A stretch of 36,497 nucleotides of DNA, taken from IMG/VR virus record IMGVR_UViG_3300031788_001709, positions 1 through 36,497 of that record; one strand, given 5' to 3'. The notes beneath the pieces are model-generated. The model did no database searches. It was given only the letters and a program-made list of their open reading frames with translations, and was not told the origin of the DNA. Below are positions 19,413-28,090 of the stretch, in pieces. Each line of letters opens with the position of its first letter. Position 1 is the stretch's first letter. The DNA comes from a virus. The position numbers and the translations under genes are program-made.

Positions 19413-22190
19413 ATGTCTGAACACCTGCCGCCCAAATGCTATCTCGACACCGAAACCTGCGGGCTGCACAGCATGATGGTGCTGTTGCAGTATGCCGAGG
19501 AAGACGGCCCGATCCGGCTCCACGAGGTATGGCGACGGCCGATCCGCGAGACGCTGCGCTTGATCGAATGGCTGACCGAGCACACGGTCGTGGGCTTCAA
19601 TCTGTCTTTCGACTGGTACCATATCGCCAAGACCTATACCGTCTTCCGCCTTGCCGACCCTGACTGGATTCCGCGGGAGCACATCAATGAAATCGCGCTG
19701 CTGGAGCCGAAGGGTCAAGACGGGCCGTGCGTCAAGCCGGCTGCGGCACTGGACCTGATGCTCCACTCCCGCAAGGGACCGTACCAGTCCCTTATGGCTC
19801 GCGAGGACATCCGCATCAAACGGGTGCCTTCCGCGCTGGCCTACGCGCTGGCTTCCGAGCTGGAGGGGCGTGTCCAACTGGACAACATCTACTTCGCCCG
19901 CTCGGCCGATCCGAACGCGCCGAAGTGGCAGGTCTTCGACCGCCACGACCGCTACGGCGACATCGACACGGACTTCAAGGATGTCGTGTTGCGCTTCAAC
20001 CCGGCCGGCGGGCTGAAGTTCCTTGCCGAGCACGCAATGGGCTTCAAGCCCAAGTATCACTTCAAGGATGTCGAGCCGCCCACGGCTTGGCGGCCCTACG
20101 AGCTGGGCTATGCACCCACGGCGCTGGCGGTGTCTTCGCCTGAGAAGAACTGGGAGGTGTGGGGCCGCAAGAAGGGGGAGCAGAAGATCAAGGTGGCTGT
20201 CGAGGAGCCACTGACGGACCCCGCCCTGCTCCTGGCTGACGAGCACGACGACGAGGAAGTGGTTGCCAAGCGAGCCAAGCCCAAGGCCGGCGAGGATGCC
20301 CTGTTGGGCTACGCCTGGCCCGGCGTGATTGATAAGCACATCGAGCACTGGGCCACGCGGCCGGACGCCCGCGAATACGCCAACGATGACATCGTTTACA
20401 CGCGCGCCCTGGACAAGCACTTTGGCTACCCGACGCCGGGCGACAACGATTCGACGCTGGCCTGCATGGTCCCCGTCGTCCGTTGGCACGGCTTCGAGAT
20501 CAACAAGGCGGGCATGGCGGAACTGCTTGCCAAGGCCCAGGCCGTGGTCGCCAACAGTCCGGTCAACATCAACAAGCCGGGCGAGGTGAGGACCTACATC
20601 ACGGCCGCAATGGACCCAACGGAGACGATCGTCCTGGAGGAGTCCACGAAGAAGAGCAACCTGGAGGCCATCCTGAACTGGGAGATCGCCCAACAAGAGC
20701 CGTGCGGCCGGTGCGAGGGTGCGGCCACGTTGCGGTTTCTCCGCATTCTCGGGCTGAAAAGTGGTGACAGTCTTGAGGCGATCCATACCGCCTATCGCCA
20801 CCTGGCAAAGCAATATCACCCTGACAAGGGCGGCAGCGCTGAAGATTTCAAGCAGCTTCAAGAAGCCTACGAAGGAATGACAGCAAGTGGAGCACGCCCG
20901 CCGCGGGTCTGTGCGCGTTGCGGAGGCACTGGCTTCGTCCAGCCGGGCAAGCATCCGGCGGCCGTCCGGTCGAAGCGAATCCTGGACGTGAAGATCGCCG
21001 CCAAGGAAGTGGAACTGTATAAAAAGCTGCTGCTGGCCGGCAAGTTCCACGCCAGCTTCGTGGTGATTGGCACCCTCTCCAGCCGCATGGCCGGGGCGGA
21101 TGGTCTCAACCCGCAAGGCATCAAGCACGCCAAAGACGTGCGCAGGATGTTCCCACTCTTTTGGCCCGGCATGATCTTGTGCGGCGGTGACTTCGACAGT
21201 TTCGAGGTCACGATTGCCGACGCCGTGTACAACGACCCGGCCCTACGCAAAGACCTGACCACGAAGGGCCCCTGCCCGAAGTGCGCCGGCACTGGCATCG
21301 ACAAGAGGAGCCAGAAGCCCTGCGGAGACTGTGAGACGACCGGCATGACGCCGCAGAAACTCCACGCCTTGTTCGGCATGGCTCTTTCCGGGCTGAGCTA
21401 CGCGGAGGTCATCAATTCCTCCGGCACTGAAAACGACTGGTACGACAAGGGCAAACGCGGCGTCTTTGCCCTGGTGTATGGCGGTGATTGGAACACCCTG
21501 GTACAGAAGCTTGGCGTGACCGAGACCCGCGCTAAGGCCGCCTACGCAGACTTCGTGAAGCGTTACCCAGGCATCGGCAATGCCCGCAACAAGACCTTCG
21601 ACGCCTTTTGCTCCATGCGGCAGCCCGCCGGCATCGGGAGTGCTGTGGTCTGGGCGAGCCCGGCCGGGTACATCGAAACCTTTCTCGGCTTCCGCCGTTA
21701 CTTTTCGCTGGAAAACAAGGTTTGCAAAGCGCTGTTCGACCTGGCCCGCAACGTGCCCACGCACTGGCGGGCGTGCAAGGTCAAGGTGGTGCGGCGTGAT
21801 CGCGTGCAGACGGCCGGCGGGGCGGTGTCGTCCGCCCTCTACGGTGCTGCTTTTCAGATGCAGGCGGCTAACATGCGGGCTGCCGCGAACCACGAAATCC
21901 AAAGCCCCGGTGCCGAAATCACGAAGGCCGTCCAACGACGGCTGTGGGACTTGCAGCCTGCGGGCGTCCATCCGCTGATGCTGGCCCCGCTGAATGTCCA
22001 TGACGAGTTGATGGTCGTGGCCAACCCGTCCATCGTCCATGACATCACGGGCAGCGTTCGTGAGGTCGTGGAATCCTACCGCTCGAAAGTGCCGCTGATC
22101 GGCATGACCTGGTTTCAAGGAATGGAGAACTGGGCTGAGAAAAAGGGTGGCGAGGCTCCGGTGAAGATTCGAGCCCAGGAGATGATGTGA
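19413..22190 (+). CDS. Family A DNA polymerase with nested DnaJ J-domain and CxxC zinc modules
   Basis: 925 residues from ATG 19413 (GGAAG upstream). The exonuclease region shows YLDTETCGL, GFNLSFDW and YANDDIVYT. The polymerase region shows GDFDSFE (motif A, D593), GKRGVFALVYGG (motif B, K681, Y689) and NVHDEL (motif C, H863, D864, E865), with SSRMAGADGLNPQGI before motif A. In the thumb-like region, CGRC (431-434) and CARCGGTG (500-507) flank a full J-domain: AYRHLAKQYHPDKGG, with H469-P470-D471 intact, then EDFKQLQEAYE. A second pair, CPKCAGTG (621) and CGDC (637), lies between motifs A and B. It replicates the phage genome; the J-domain should bind an Hsp70 (inference). Confidence 0.92.
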   Translation: MSEHLPPKCYLDTETCGLHSMMVLLQYAEEDGPIRLHEVWRRPIRETLRLIEWLTEHTVVGFNLSFDWYHIAKTYTVFRLADPDWIPREHINEIALLEPKGQDGPCVKPAAALDLMLHSRKGPYQSLMAREDIRIKRVPSALAYALASELEGRVQLDNIYFARSADPNAPKWQVFDRHDRYGDIDTDFKDVVLRFNPAGGLKFLAEHAMGFKPKYHFKDVEPPTAWRPYELGYAPTALAVSSPEKNWEVWGRKKGEQKIKVAVEEPLTDPALLLADEHDDEEVVAKRAKPKAGEDALLGYAWPGVIDKHIEHWATRPDAREYANDDIVYTRALDKHFGYPTPGDNDSTLACMVPVVRWHGFEINKAGMAELLAKAQAVVANSPVNINKPGEVRTYITAAMDPTETIVLEESTKKSNLEAILNWEIAQQEPCGRCEGAATLRFLRILGLKSGDSLEAIHTAYRHLAKQYHPDKGGSAEDFKQLQEAYEGMTASGARPPRVCARCGGTGFVQPGKHPAAVRSKRILDVKIAAKEVELYKKLLLAGKFHASFVVIGTLSSRMAGADGLNPQGIKHAKDVRRMFPLFWPGMILCGGDFDSFEVTIADAVYNDPALRKDLTTKGPCPKCAGTGIDKRSQKPCGDCETTGMTPQKLHALFGMALSGLSYAEVINSSGTENDWYDKGKRGVFALVYGGDWNTLVQKLGVTETRAKAAYADFVKRYPGIGNARNKTFDAFCSMRQPAGIGSAVVWASPAGYIETFLGFRRYFSLENKVCKALFDLARNVPTHWRACKVKVVRRDRVQTAGGAVSSALYGAAFQMQAANMRAAANHEIQSPGAEITKAVQRRLWDLQPAGVHPLMLAPLNVHDELMVVANPSIVHDITGSVREVVESYRSKVPLIGMTWFQGMENWAEKKGGEAPVKIRAQEMM

Positions 22191-22597
22191 TGGCTCGAAT
22201 CTGTAAACCGGCGCACGGCCCGGAGTGGTACATCCAAAAGGACGTTATCAAGTTCCTGGAAGCCCGCGGGTGGAACGTCGAGCACACCCACGGCAACCTC
22301 TACCAGACCGGCTTCCCCGACCTGTATGCCGCGCACAAGAAGTGGGGCACCCGCTGGATCGACTGCAAGCAGCCGAAGCGATACAGCTTCACAAGGGCGC
22401 AGAAACAAAAGTGGCCAGTGTGGGAAGCCTACGGCATTGGTATCTGGATTCTCACGGCCGCCACGCAAGCCGAATACGACAAGCTTTTCCACGCGCCAAA
22501 CTGGCGCTCGTATGCCAAGGCAAGCTGGACGATTCCCACGCTTGCTGAGATCGACACGATGCTCGACGAGCTAACGCGCGAAGGCCGCTGGGCCTGA
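22190..22597 (+). CDS. VRR-NUC / PD-(D/E)XK nuclease
   Basis: 135 residues from ATG 22190 (TGATG overlap with the polymerase stop, AGGAGA upstream; a GTG three bases earlier is possible). The motif TGFPDLYAA (D44), then WIDCKQ (D58, K60) and a following FTRAQKQKW helix match VRR-NUC and Holliday-junction-resolvase-like nucleases, except that the usual Glu is Asp58. Coupled to the polymerase, it may process flaps, junctions or host DNA. Confidence 0.8.
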   Translation: MARICKPAHGPEWYIQKDVIKFLEARGWNVEHTHGNLYQTGFPDLYAAHKKWGTRWIDCKQPKRYSFTRAQKQKWPVWEAYGIGIWILTAATQAEYDKLFHAPNWRSYAKASWTIPTLAEIDTMLDELTREGRWA

Positions 22598-22642
22598 TCT
22601 GTTCGCGCGACCCCGTTATCAACCTCCAACCGCGGAGACACT

Positions 22643-23137
22643 ATGCGCTTACTACGCAAGCCGGAGCGCTGGATGTGCCTGCCGACATCCTTTGCGATGG
22701 TCCTGGACCTGCCGCTGTCCGCCATTTTCGACGAGATCGGCCACGACGGCAGCCCGATCACGTGGCCCGATTTGCCGGAGCCCTTGCGCCGTCGCGGCTT
22801 TCATCCCCAAGAGTTGGTCCACGTCTGCCTGAGCCACGGCCATGCCGCCACGCTGGTCGAGTTGTACCCCGTGCTGCGCACGACGCCGGACGGCAGTGAC
22901 TACATCATCGCCTACCCGGACGACAACTGGGCCCGCTTCACGCGGATCATTGGGCACAGCCGCGGCGTGATCGAAGGCGTCAATCACCGCCGCTGCGGTC
23001 ACGCGGTCGCCTACGAATACGGGCGCATCTTCGATCCTGAGGGGTGCGAGTACGACTACTCGCCCGCAGCCTGCCAACAGTGCGACTTCTTCCCTCAGAA
23101 CCTTTGGCGCATTGACAGGATCGGAGGCTGTGCATGA
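22643..23137 (+). CDS. C39-like / papain-fold cysteine hydrolase
   Basis: 164 residues from ATG 22643. RWMCLPTSFAMVLDLP places a possible nucleophile at C12 at the start of a helix. GHAVAYEYGRIFDPEG supplies H120 and D131. This is the order of C39-like peptidase folds, common but uncharacterised in phages (IGHDGSPITWPDLPEP is a typical block). Two further Cys (CQQC) lie near the end. The substrate is unknown. Coupled to the sigma factor gene (ATGA). Confidence 0.7.
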   Translation: MRLLRKPERWMCLPTSFAMVLDLPLSAIFDEIGHDGSPITWPDLPEPLRRRGFHPQELVHVCLSHGHAATLVELYPVLRTTPDGSDYIIAYPDDNWARFTRIIGHSRGVIEGVNHRRCGHAVAYEYGRIFDPEGCEYDYSPAACQQCDFFPQNLWRIDRIGGCA

Positions 23138-23745
23138 GCGAGAGCGAGAGCATCACACGGAACAACGAATTGTACCCCGCGGTGGTTGCCGGCGACGCCG
23201 CAGCCCGCGAGGCCATGATCCTCAACAACGTGGGCTTGGTGGTTGTCAAGGCGGATTCGCTGATTTGCCGGATGCCGGGTGTCGCCTACTTGCGCGACGA
23301 TCTGGTTAGTGCCGGCAACATCGGCCTGGTCACGGCCGCCAATCAAATCGCGACGGGTCGTGTTCGCATGGAAGCGGTGACCACCTGGATCGGGACGGTC
23401 GTGACACGCGCCATGTGGCATCTGCTCCCGCACGAGCACACCATTCATATTCCGCATGAATCACGCCGCCTGGCTCGCAAGAAGAATCAACCTATACAGT
23501 CCCCGCGCGTCTTTAATGGATTCCCGGCGCGGCTCGAAGCGCGGTCGGAGCTTGCCGTCATCGAGTTGCGAGACCTTCTTAGCGCGTGCTGCACGTCCGA
23601 GGCCCAACGGGAGTGCCTGCGGCTGCGTGAAGCGGGCTACACCTTCCAGGAGATTGGCACGCGCCTCGGCATCTCGACAACGTGGGCCCAACGGATGTTC
23701 CACAACTTGCAAAAACGAATCCTTGCCCGTTGGGCGGATAGATAA
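23134..23745 (+). CDS. Phage RNA polymerase sigma factor (sigma-70 family)
   Basis: 203 residues from ATG 23134. Region 2: REAMILNNVGLVVVKAD, then DDLVSAGNIGLVTAANQI, the core-binding and promoter-melting helices. A short region 3-like HTIHIPHESRR follows. Region 4: RECLRLREAGYTFQEIGTRL and GISTTWAQRMFHNLQKRIL, a helix-turn-helix for -35 recognition. Region 1 is absent, as in small alternative sigmas. It would direct host RNA polymerase to phage promoters. The 44-bp element B starts 18 bases after its stop, hinting that the factor and the elements belong together. Confidence 0.85.
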   Translation: MSESESITRNNELYPAVVAGDAAAREAMILNNVGLVVVKADSLICRMPGVAYLRDDLVSAGNIGLVTAANQIATGRVRMEAVTTWIGTVVTRAMWHLLPHEHTIHIPHESRRLARKKNQPIQSPRVFNGFPARLEARSELAVIELRDLLSACCTSEAQRECLRLREAGYTFQEIGTRLGISTTWAQRMFHNLQKRILARWADR

Positions 23746-23762
23746 GCGGAGAATCTTTTCTG

Positions 23763-23806
23763 ATTTTACTCTAAGTTCGCCCGGCGTTGCTGATTTATAG
23801 GTGCCA
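23763..23806 (+). promoter_or_regulatory. 44-bp repeated element, copy B: putative phage promoter
   Basis: ATTTTACTCTAAGTTC at the left and GTTGCTGATTTATAGGTG at the right, then CCA. It is aligned without gaps to copies A and C. It lies between the sigma factor stop and a small gene 34 bases downstream. The most variable part is the middle (positions 13-23), as expected for a promoter spacer. Confidence 0.7.
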
Positions 23807-23840
23807 AACCATTCGGCACTTTCGACCGGAGGCAATAACC

Positions 23841-24011
23841 ATGCACATGATCGAGTTTGTCCCCGCCCATTGGCTGGAACGCTCCGCGTGGGCCGCATCC
23901 GGCGGCAACACGCTGCTTTGCTACAGCCGGCCGGCGGAAATCGAACGGCGGGTGCAGACCCGGCGAACGTCAGACGTGGAACTGCTGCTCAAAACCCTAC
24001 TTTCCGTATAG
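23841..24011 (+). CDS. Small hypothetical protein
   Basis: 56 residues from ATG 23841 with GGAGG at 9-base spacing, the clearest SD in the region. Sequence MHMIEFVPAHWLERSAW, then a basic R-rich stretch and a hydrophobic LLLKTLLSV end. First gene after promoter-like element B and 9 bases before the ligase. No family recognised. Confidence 0.65.
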   Translation: MHMIEFVPAHWLERSAWAASGGNTLLCYSRPAEIERRVQTRRTSDVELLLKTLLSV

Positions 24012-24020
24012 GCCCCACAG

Positions 24021-25166
24021 ATGGAAAAACGCGAATTCCTGCAACTGGCCAACCACTACGATCCGCACAAGCATAACGTCGCGGGCTGGTTCATCAGCGA
24101 AAAGCTGGACGGCACCCGCTGCTTCTGGGACGGCGGCCTGACTCGTGGACTGCCCACCGAGAGCATACCGTGGGCCAGCGTCACCGATCCGAAGACCGGC
24201 CAGAAGAAGGCCAAGATCAAGCCGGTTGCCACGGGCCTGTGGTCCCGCTACGGCAATCCCATCATCGCGCCGGATGCGTTCCTGAACCTCTTGCCCTGCT
24301 GCCCGCTGGACGGCGAGCTGTGGGCCGGGCGGGGGAACTTCCAGCTTTGCCGCTCGATTTGCGGCGGCGACACGCCCGACCCACGCTTCATGGACAAGAT
24401 CGTCTACGCCGTATACTCCAGCCCGCCGCTGGCCAGCGTCTTCTCCACTGGCGAGATCAAGAACACCAACATGGTGCGGGCGATGGACTTCCACGCCTGT
24501 CAGCAGTGGATTTGCCAGCGTCTCGACGCCGAGCCCGAGCGGCAGGAGGGCGTGCCCGTGCCGAAGCGGTCGTTGGGCGACGACTTCACGTACATGTCGC
24601 CGGGAGTGGCCTTCGCGGACGAGTTGCGGTTCCTCAACGCCAACTTGGACAACGGCCCAGGGTCGAAGTGCTACTTGCACCGGCAGACGAAGTTGTTCGA
24701 CATTCCCCGTGACGCCGCGGCCCAGATCGAAGCCTTCCTGCAAAGGGTCTTGGACCTTGGCGGCGAGGGCGTGGTGGTTCGCAATCCGCGGGCGACTTGG
24801 ACGCCCAAGCGGCACCGCGACATCCTCAAGTACAAGCCGTTCAAGGATGCCGAGGCTCGCATCGTCGGGTTCACGTCCGGTCGCGAGACCACGAAGGGCA
24901 GCAAACACCTCGGCCGCATCGGTGCCCTGATTACCGAATACGAAGGCAAACGTCTGGAACTGTCCGGCCTGACCGATGCCGAGCGCGAGTTTTCATCGGC
25001 CGAGATGGGAGTCTTCGCGTCGGCCAATCCCGGGGTGGACATGCCCGACTGGTTTCAAGGCGGGCACTTCAAGCGGGGTCAAGCCGTGACCTTCAAGTAT
25101 CGGGAGTTGACCGATGACGGCATTCCGAAAGAGGCCCGCTACTGGCGACGGAGGGACACGGAGTAA
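24021..25166 (+). CDS. ATP-dependent DNA ligase
   Basis: 381 residues from ATG 24021. Nucleotidyltransferase motifs: I SEKLDGTR (adenylated K28), III LDGELW, IV GGEGVVVR and V ILKYKPF, then an OB-fold region with RIGALITEYEGK and a C-terminal FKYRELTDDGIPKEARY that matches motif VI-like ends. The length suits compact viral ligases without an N-terminal DNA-binding domain. It seals nicks left by phage replication and repair. Last gene before a hairpin at 25212. Confidence 0.92.
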   Translation: MEKREFLQLANHYDPHKHNVAGWFISEKLDGTRCFWDGGLTRGLPTESIPWASVTDPKTGQKKAKIKPVATGLWSRYGNPIIAPDAFLNLLPCCPLDGELWAGRGNFQLCRSICGGDTPDPRFMDKIVYAVYSSPPLASVFSTGEIKNTNMVRAMDFHACQQWICQRLDAEPERQEGVPVPKRSLGDDFTYMSPGVAFADELRFLNANLDNGPGSKCYLHRQTKLFDIPRDAAAQIEAFLQRVLDLGGEGVVVRNPRATWTPKRHRDILKYKPFKDAEARIVGFTSGRETTKGSKHLGRIGALITEYEGKRLELSGLTDAEREFSSAEMGVFASANPGVDMPDWFQGGHFKRGQAVTFKYRELTDDGIPKEARYWRRRDTE

Positions 25167-25211
25167 TCGCCGCTAAGCCAATAGGCCCATAAGCGCGGCG
25201 TGGGCCGTCGC

Positions 25212-25237
25212 GCGAAGCGGCCGGAAGCCCGCTTCGC
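25212..25237. terminator. Hairpin after the ligase gene, possible terminator
   Basis: GCGAAGCGG (25212-25220), 8-nt loop, CCGCTTCGC (25229-25237). A second stem, GGCCCA/TGGGCC, lies just upstream. There is no T run, so termination would be factor-dependent or weak; protecting the 3' end of the mRNA is an alternative. Confidence 0.4.
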
Positions 25238-25256
25238 TTCACTTGGGTTGGCCGGA

Positions 25257-25287
25257 GCGTGTTGATCGACGGTTGGCACCATTCTTC
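25257..25287 (+). promoter_or_regulatory. Repeated element D: possible promoter
   Basis: GTGTTGATCGACGGTTGGCA and then CCATTCTTC recurs almost exactly at 28091-28118 as CGTTGATCGACGGAGGCACC, then ATTTTT. Both lie in gaps of about 140 bp before a gene. The GTTG start and GGyryCA end recall the right half of the 44-bp elements. It ends 22 bases before methyltransferase 2. Confidence 0.45.
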
Positions 25288-25309
25288 GACTTTTCCTTTG
25301 GTTGATTCC

Positions 25310-26632
25310 ATGACTGACCGAAACACGCCCATCATGTTCGACCGGGCCACGCTTCACCAAGGGGACTCCCGCGAGGTGCTCCCTTCACTAGAGCCTGGGC
25401 AGTTCACGGCATGTGTCTGCGACCCGCCCTATCACCTGACGCAGGCGAGCCGAAAGGGGAGCCCGCGAAACAACGATCCGGAAACACCCTTTGGCCGCAC
25501 GCGGGTCGGATCGCGGGGCTTCATGGGCAAGACCTGGGACGGCGGCGACACGGCCTTCCAGCCTGACTTCTGGACTGAAGTGCTCCGAGTGTTGAAGCCG
25601 GGGGCTATGCTCCTGGCGTTTGGCGGCACGCGGACTTTCCATCGTCTGACTTGTGCCGTCGAAGATGCCGGCTTCGAGATCCGCGATTGCCTGATGTGGC
25701 TTTATGGTTCCGGTTTCCCCAAGTCGCTCGATATCTCCAAGGCCCTCGACAAGTTGGCCGGGGCGCCTCGGGAAATCACCGGCCGCCGCCGGCAACCGGA
25801 CATTCGCGGCGACAGTTACCAGAATCGCCAGCGGCACGGCAAGACCGGCAACGTTGAAATCCTCGACACGGCACCGGCCACCGAAATCGCCAGGCGTTGG
25901 GACGGCTGGGGCTCGTCCCTGAAGCCGGCATGGGAACCCATCGTCCTGGCAATGAAGCCGCTCGACGGCACATTCGCCGAGAACGCGCACCGCCACGGCG
26001 TCGCGGGCCTGAACATCGACGGCTCGCGAATCGGCACCGGTGAAGGCGGGCTGCGCGACGGCGAGACAACAGCCAACAAACGCTACTCCGACCGCGGTTC
26101 GACCAACTTCGCTGCGACGCCCGGCCCGCGCGGAGGCGACGCTAAGGGACGTTGGCCAGCCAATCTGCTATTGGACGAGGACGCGGCGCGGTTGCTCGAC
26201 GGGCAAAGCGGCATCACGAAAAGCGGCGCGATGAAGCGGCTTGTCGCCCCGTATTCCGGGGAGAACGTGACCGGTTTCCTTCGCGGGCATTCGGGGCCGC
26301 ACAATCAACATGGCGATTCAGGGGGTGCCTCACGCTTCTTTTACTGCGCCAAGGCCACGAAGCGAGACCGCACGTGTGAAGGCCAGGTCGAGAACAACCA
26401 CCCCACGGTCAAACCTCGCGCACTGATGGAATATCTTTGCCGCCTCGTCACGCCACCCGGCGGCGGGCTGATCCTCGATCCATTCATGGGGTCGGGCTCG
26501 ACCGGCATCGCGGCACTGCTGACCGGCAATCGGTTTGTCGGGATAGACCTCGAACCCGAGAGCTTCGAGACGGCTCGGCGGCGGATCGAAATCGCCGTTC
26601 ACACGATTTGTCGAGCGGATACCTATGACTGA
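25310..26632 (+). CDS. DNA methyltransferase 2, beta-class, paralogue of methyltransferase 1
   Basis: 440 residues from ATG 25310. DPPYH (38-42) first and DPFMGSGST (from D390) last, with HPTVKP between: a beta-class enzyme. It shares FGGTRTxHRLxCAxEDAG, IRDCLMWLYG, GFPK, SLKPAWEPxxLAMKP, RWPANLLLDE and DSGGASRFFYxAKA with methyltransferase 1, so the pair arose by duplication or from related donors. It has an extra N-terminal insert (SRKGSPRNNDPE). The target is unknown. It overlaps the next methyltransferase gene by 8 bases. Confidence 0.9.
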   Translation: MTDRNTPIMFDRATLHQGDSREVLPSLEPGQFTACVCDPPYHLTQASRKGSPRNNDPETPFGRTRVGSRGFMGKTWDGGDTAFQPDFWTEVLRVLKPGAMLLAFGGTRTFHRLTCAVEDAGFEIRDCLMWLYGSGFPKSLDISKALDKLAGAPREITGRRRQPDIRGDSYQNRQRHGKTGNVEILDTAPATEIARRWDGWGSSLKPAWEPIVLAMKPLDGTFAENAHRHGVAGLNIDGSRIGTGEGGLRDGETTANKRYSDRGSTNFAATPGPRGGDAKGRWPANLLLDEDAARLLDGQSGITKSGAMKRLVAPYSGENVTGFLRGHSGPHNQHGDSGGASRFFYCAKATKRDRTCEGQVENNHPTVKPRALMEYLCRLVTPPGGGLILDPFMGSGSTGIAALLTGNRFVGIDLEPESFETARRRIEIAVHTICRADTYD

Positions 26633-27170
26633 ACCTGTCAAGCTCGCACCGGCGGGACATGGAGCGAAGACAGGTATCGGAAGCCACACCCGTGCCGTGC
26701 GAGGAAAAACCGACTGCTGGCTGACGCCGCCGGAGATTATCAACGCACTGGGGCCCTTCGACCTTGACCCTTGTGCCGCGCCGGGCCAGCCGTGGACGAC
26801 GGCCAGGCATCACTATGCCCCGCCGCAAGATGGTCTGCAACTGCCGTGGTTCGGCCGCGTCTGGCTCAATCCGCCCTATGGTCAACAGACCGGGCTGTGG
26901 TTGGACCACCTGAGCCGGCACGGCAACGGAATCGCCTTGGTCTTTGCCCGGACCGAGACGGCGATGTTCTTCGAGCATGTCTGGGGCAAAGTTGTCGGCG
27001 CACTTTTCCTGGAGGGTCGCCTGTACTTCTATCAACCCGACGGGACCAGGGCCAAAGGCAACTCCGGCGGTCCGTCCGTGCTTCTGGCCTACGGCGAGGA
27101 GAACGCCCGTCTGTTGCAAAACAGCTCGTTGAAAGGCGCGTACTGCACGGCGATCCAGAGGCGGCGGTAG
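26625..27170 (+). CDS. Phage Dam-type N6-adenine methyltransferase (PF05869-like)
   Basis: 181 residues from ATG 26625. CWLTPPEIINALGPFDLDPCA (AdoMet region, residues 31-51; I describe it in two parts, CWLTPPEII and FDLDPCA), then VWLNPPYG (79-86) as the catalytic NPPY, and IALVFARTET. This is the compact alpha-like order of phage Dam proteins (PF05869). About the usual length. Predicted to methylate adenine, often at GATC, but the target cannot be read from sequence. Confidence 0.88.
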   Translation: MTEPVKLAPAGHGAKTGIGSHTRAVRGKTDCWLTPPEIINALGPFDLDPCAAPGQPWTTARHHYAPPQDGLQLPWFGRVWLNPPYGQQTGLWLDHLSRHGNGIALVFARTETAMFFEHVWGKVVGALFLEGRLYFYQPDGTRAKGNSGGPSVLLAYGEENARLLQNSSLKGAYCTAIQRRR

Positions 27171-27235
27171 AGAACGCCCCACCGGGACTTTGCCGTGAAC
27201 CAACTTGTCACTACCTCACCCTTCGAGCAAGCACC

Positions 27236-28000
27236 GTGAGCAAAGCGGCACCCAAGATCACCTATCGCCAGTACGGTGGCAAAGCGTCCATTGCCAGGTG
27301 GGTTGTCTCCTACTTCCCAGAACACCGGGTCTACATGGAACCGTGCTGCGCCTCGGCCGCCGTGCTGCTGGCGAAGCCACGGTCATTCATCGAGATTATC
27401 AATGATCTGGACGACCGAATCATGGGCATGTGGCGGGCGATCAAGTCGCGGCCCGAGCAATTGGCCGCCCTGCTTTGGGCCACGCCCTACACGGCCGCCA
27501 ACTGGCGGGAGCAGCCCGTGGGCGACATCGACCAGGCCGTGCTGCTGATGGCCCAGGGCACGCAGTTCTATTGCGGCAACGGCAACTCGTCAACCTGGTC
27601 GCTGGACAAGTGTCCAGACCCACACAAACCAAGTCCCGAGGTCTGGGCCGACTGGTTTCAGCGGGTGCTGCCCGCCGCCAATCGGATGCGCGGGGTCGCG
27701 CTATTGCATGAAGACGCCCTGGTCGCCATCCAGCGAGTCTACCGCGACCCCGAAGCACTGATCTACGTCGATCCGCCGTACCTCGGACACGAGAAGGAAT
27801 ACCGCTACCAGATCAATTACCCCCAGATGGTCGGACTATTGAATGCGGCCAGCGCCAAGGTGATCGTCTCCGAGTCGCCGGGTGCCGATTCCTACTTTTC
27901 CGCTTGGAACCGCATCGAGCGGGACACGCCACGCCGCTGCGCCGCCGAGCGGCGGGGCAAGTGCAGCAACAAGGTCGAAGTCCTGTTTATGAATTTCTGA
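27236..28000 (+). CDS. D12-class N6-adenine DNA methyltransferase
   Basis: 254 residues from GTG 27236; the frame is open further upstream but no better start is visible. YRQYGGKASIARW with MEPCCASAAVLL form the AdoMet site (the family has K...EPFxGxG; here EPCCAS is diverged). NDLDDRIMGMWRAI follows, and the catalytic DPPY is at 179-182. This is the alpha-class order of Dam/DpnM enzymes. The unusual CCAS in place of FxGG might lower AdoMet binding or reflect a divergent subfamily. Third methyltransferase in a row. Confidence 0.82.
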   Translation: MSKAAPKITYRQYGGKASIARWVVSYFPEHRVYMEPCCASAAVLLAKPRSFIEIINDLDDRIMGMWRAIKSRPEQLAALLWATPYTAANWREQPVGDIDQAVLLMAQGTQFYCGNGNSSTWSLDKCPDPHKPSPEVWADWFQRVLPAANRMRGVALLHEDALVAIQRVYRDPEALIYVDPPYLGHEKEYRYQINYPQMVGLLNAASAKVIVSESPGADSYFSAWNRIERDTPRRCAAERRGKCSNKVEVLFMNF

Positions 28001-28090
28001 GGATACGACCTGGGTCGGGGGTACGCCGTCAGAGCCCCTAATCAACAAGACCTGTTTTCCTGCGGGTTGGCATTGGCCCACGGCGCCGGG

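Noticed and set aside
19212-21128. Long antisense open frame (638 codons) opposite the DNA polymerase
   Set aside because: A GC-rich genome with strong third-position GC bias leaves long open antisense frames. This one lacks an SD and recognisable motifs, while the sense strand holds a complete polymerase.
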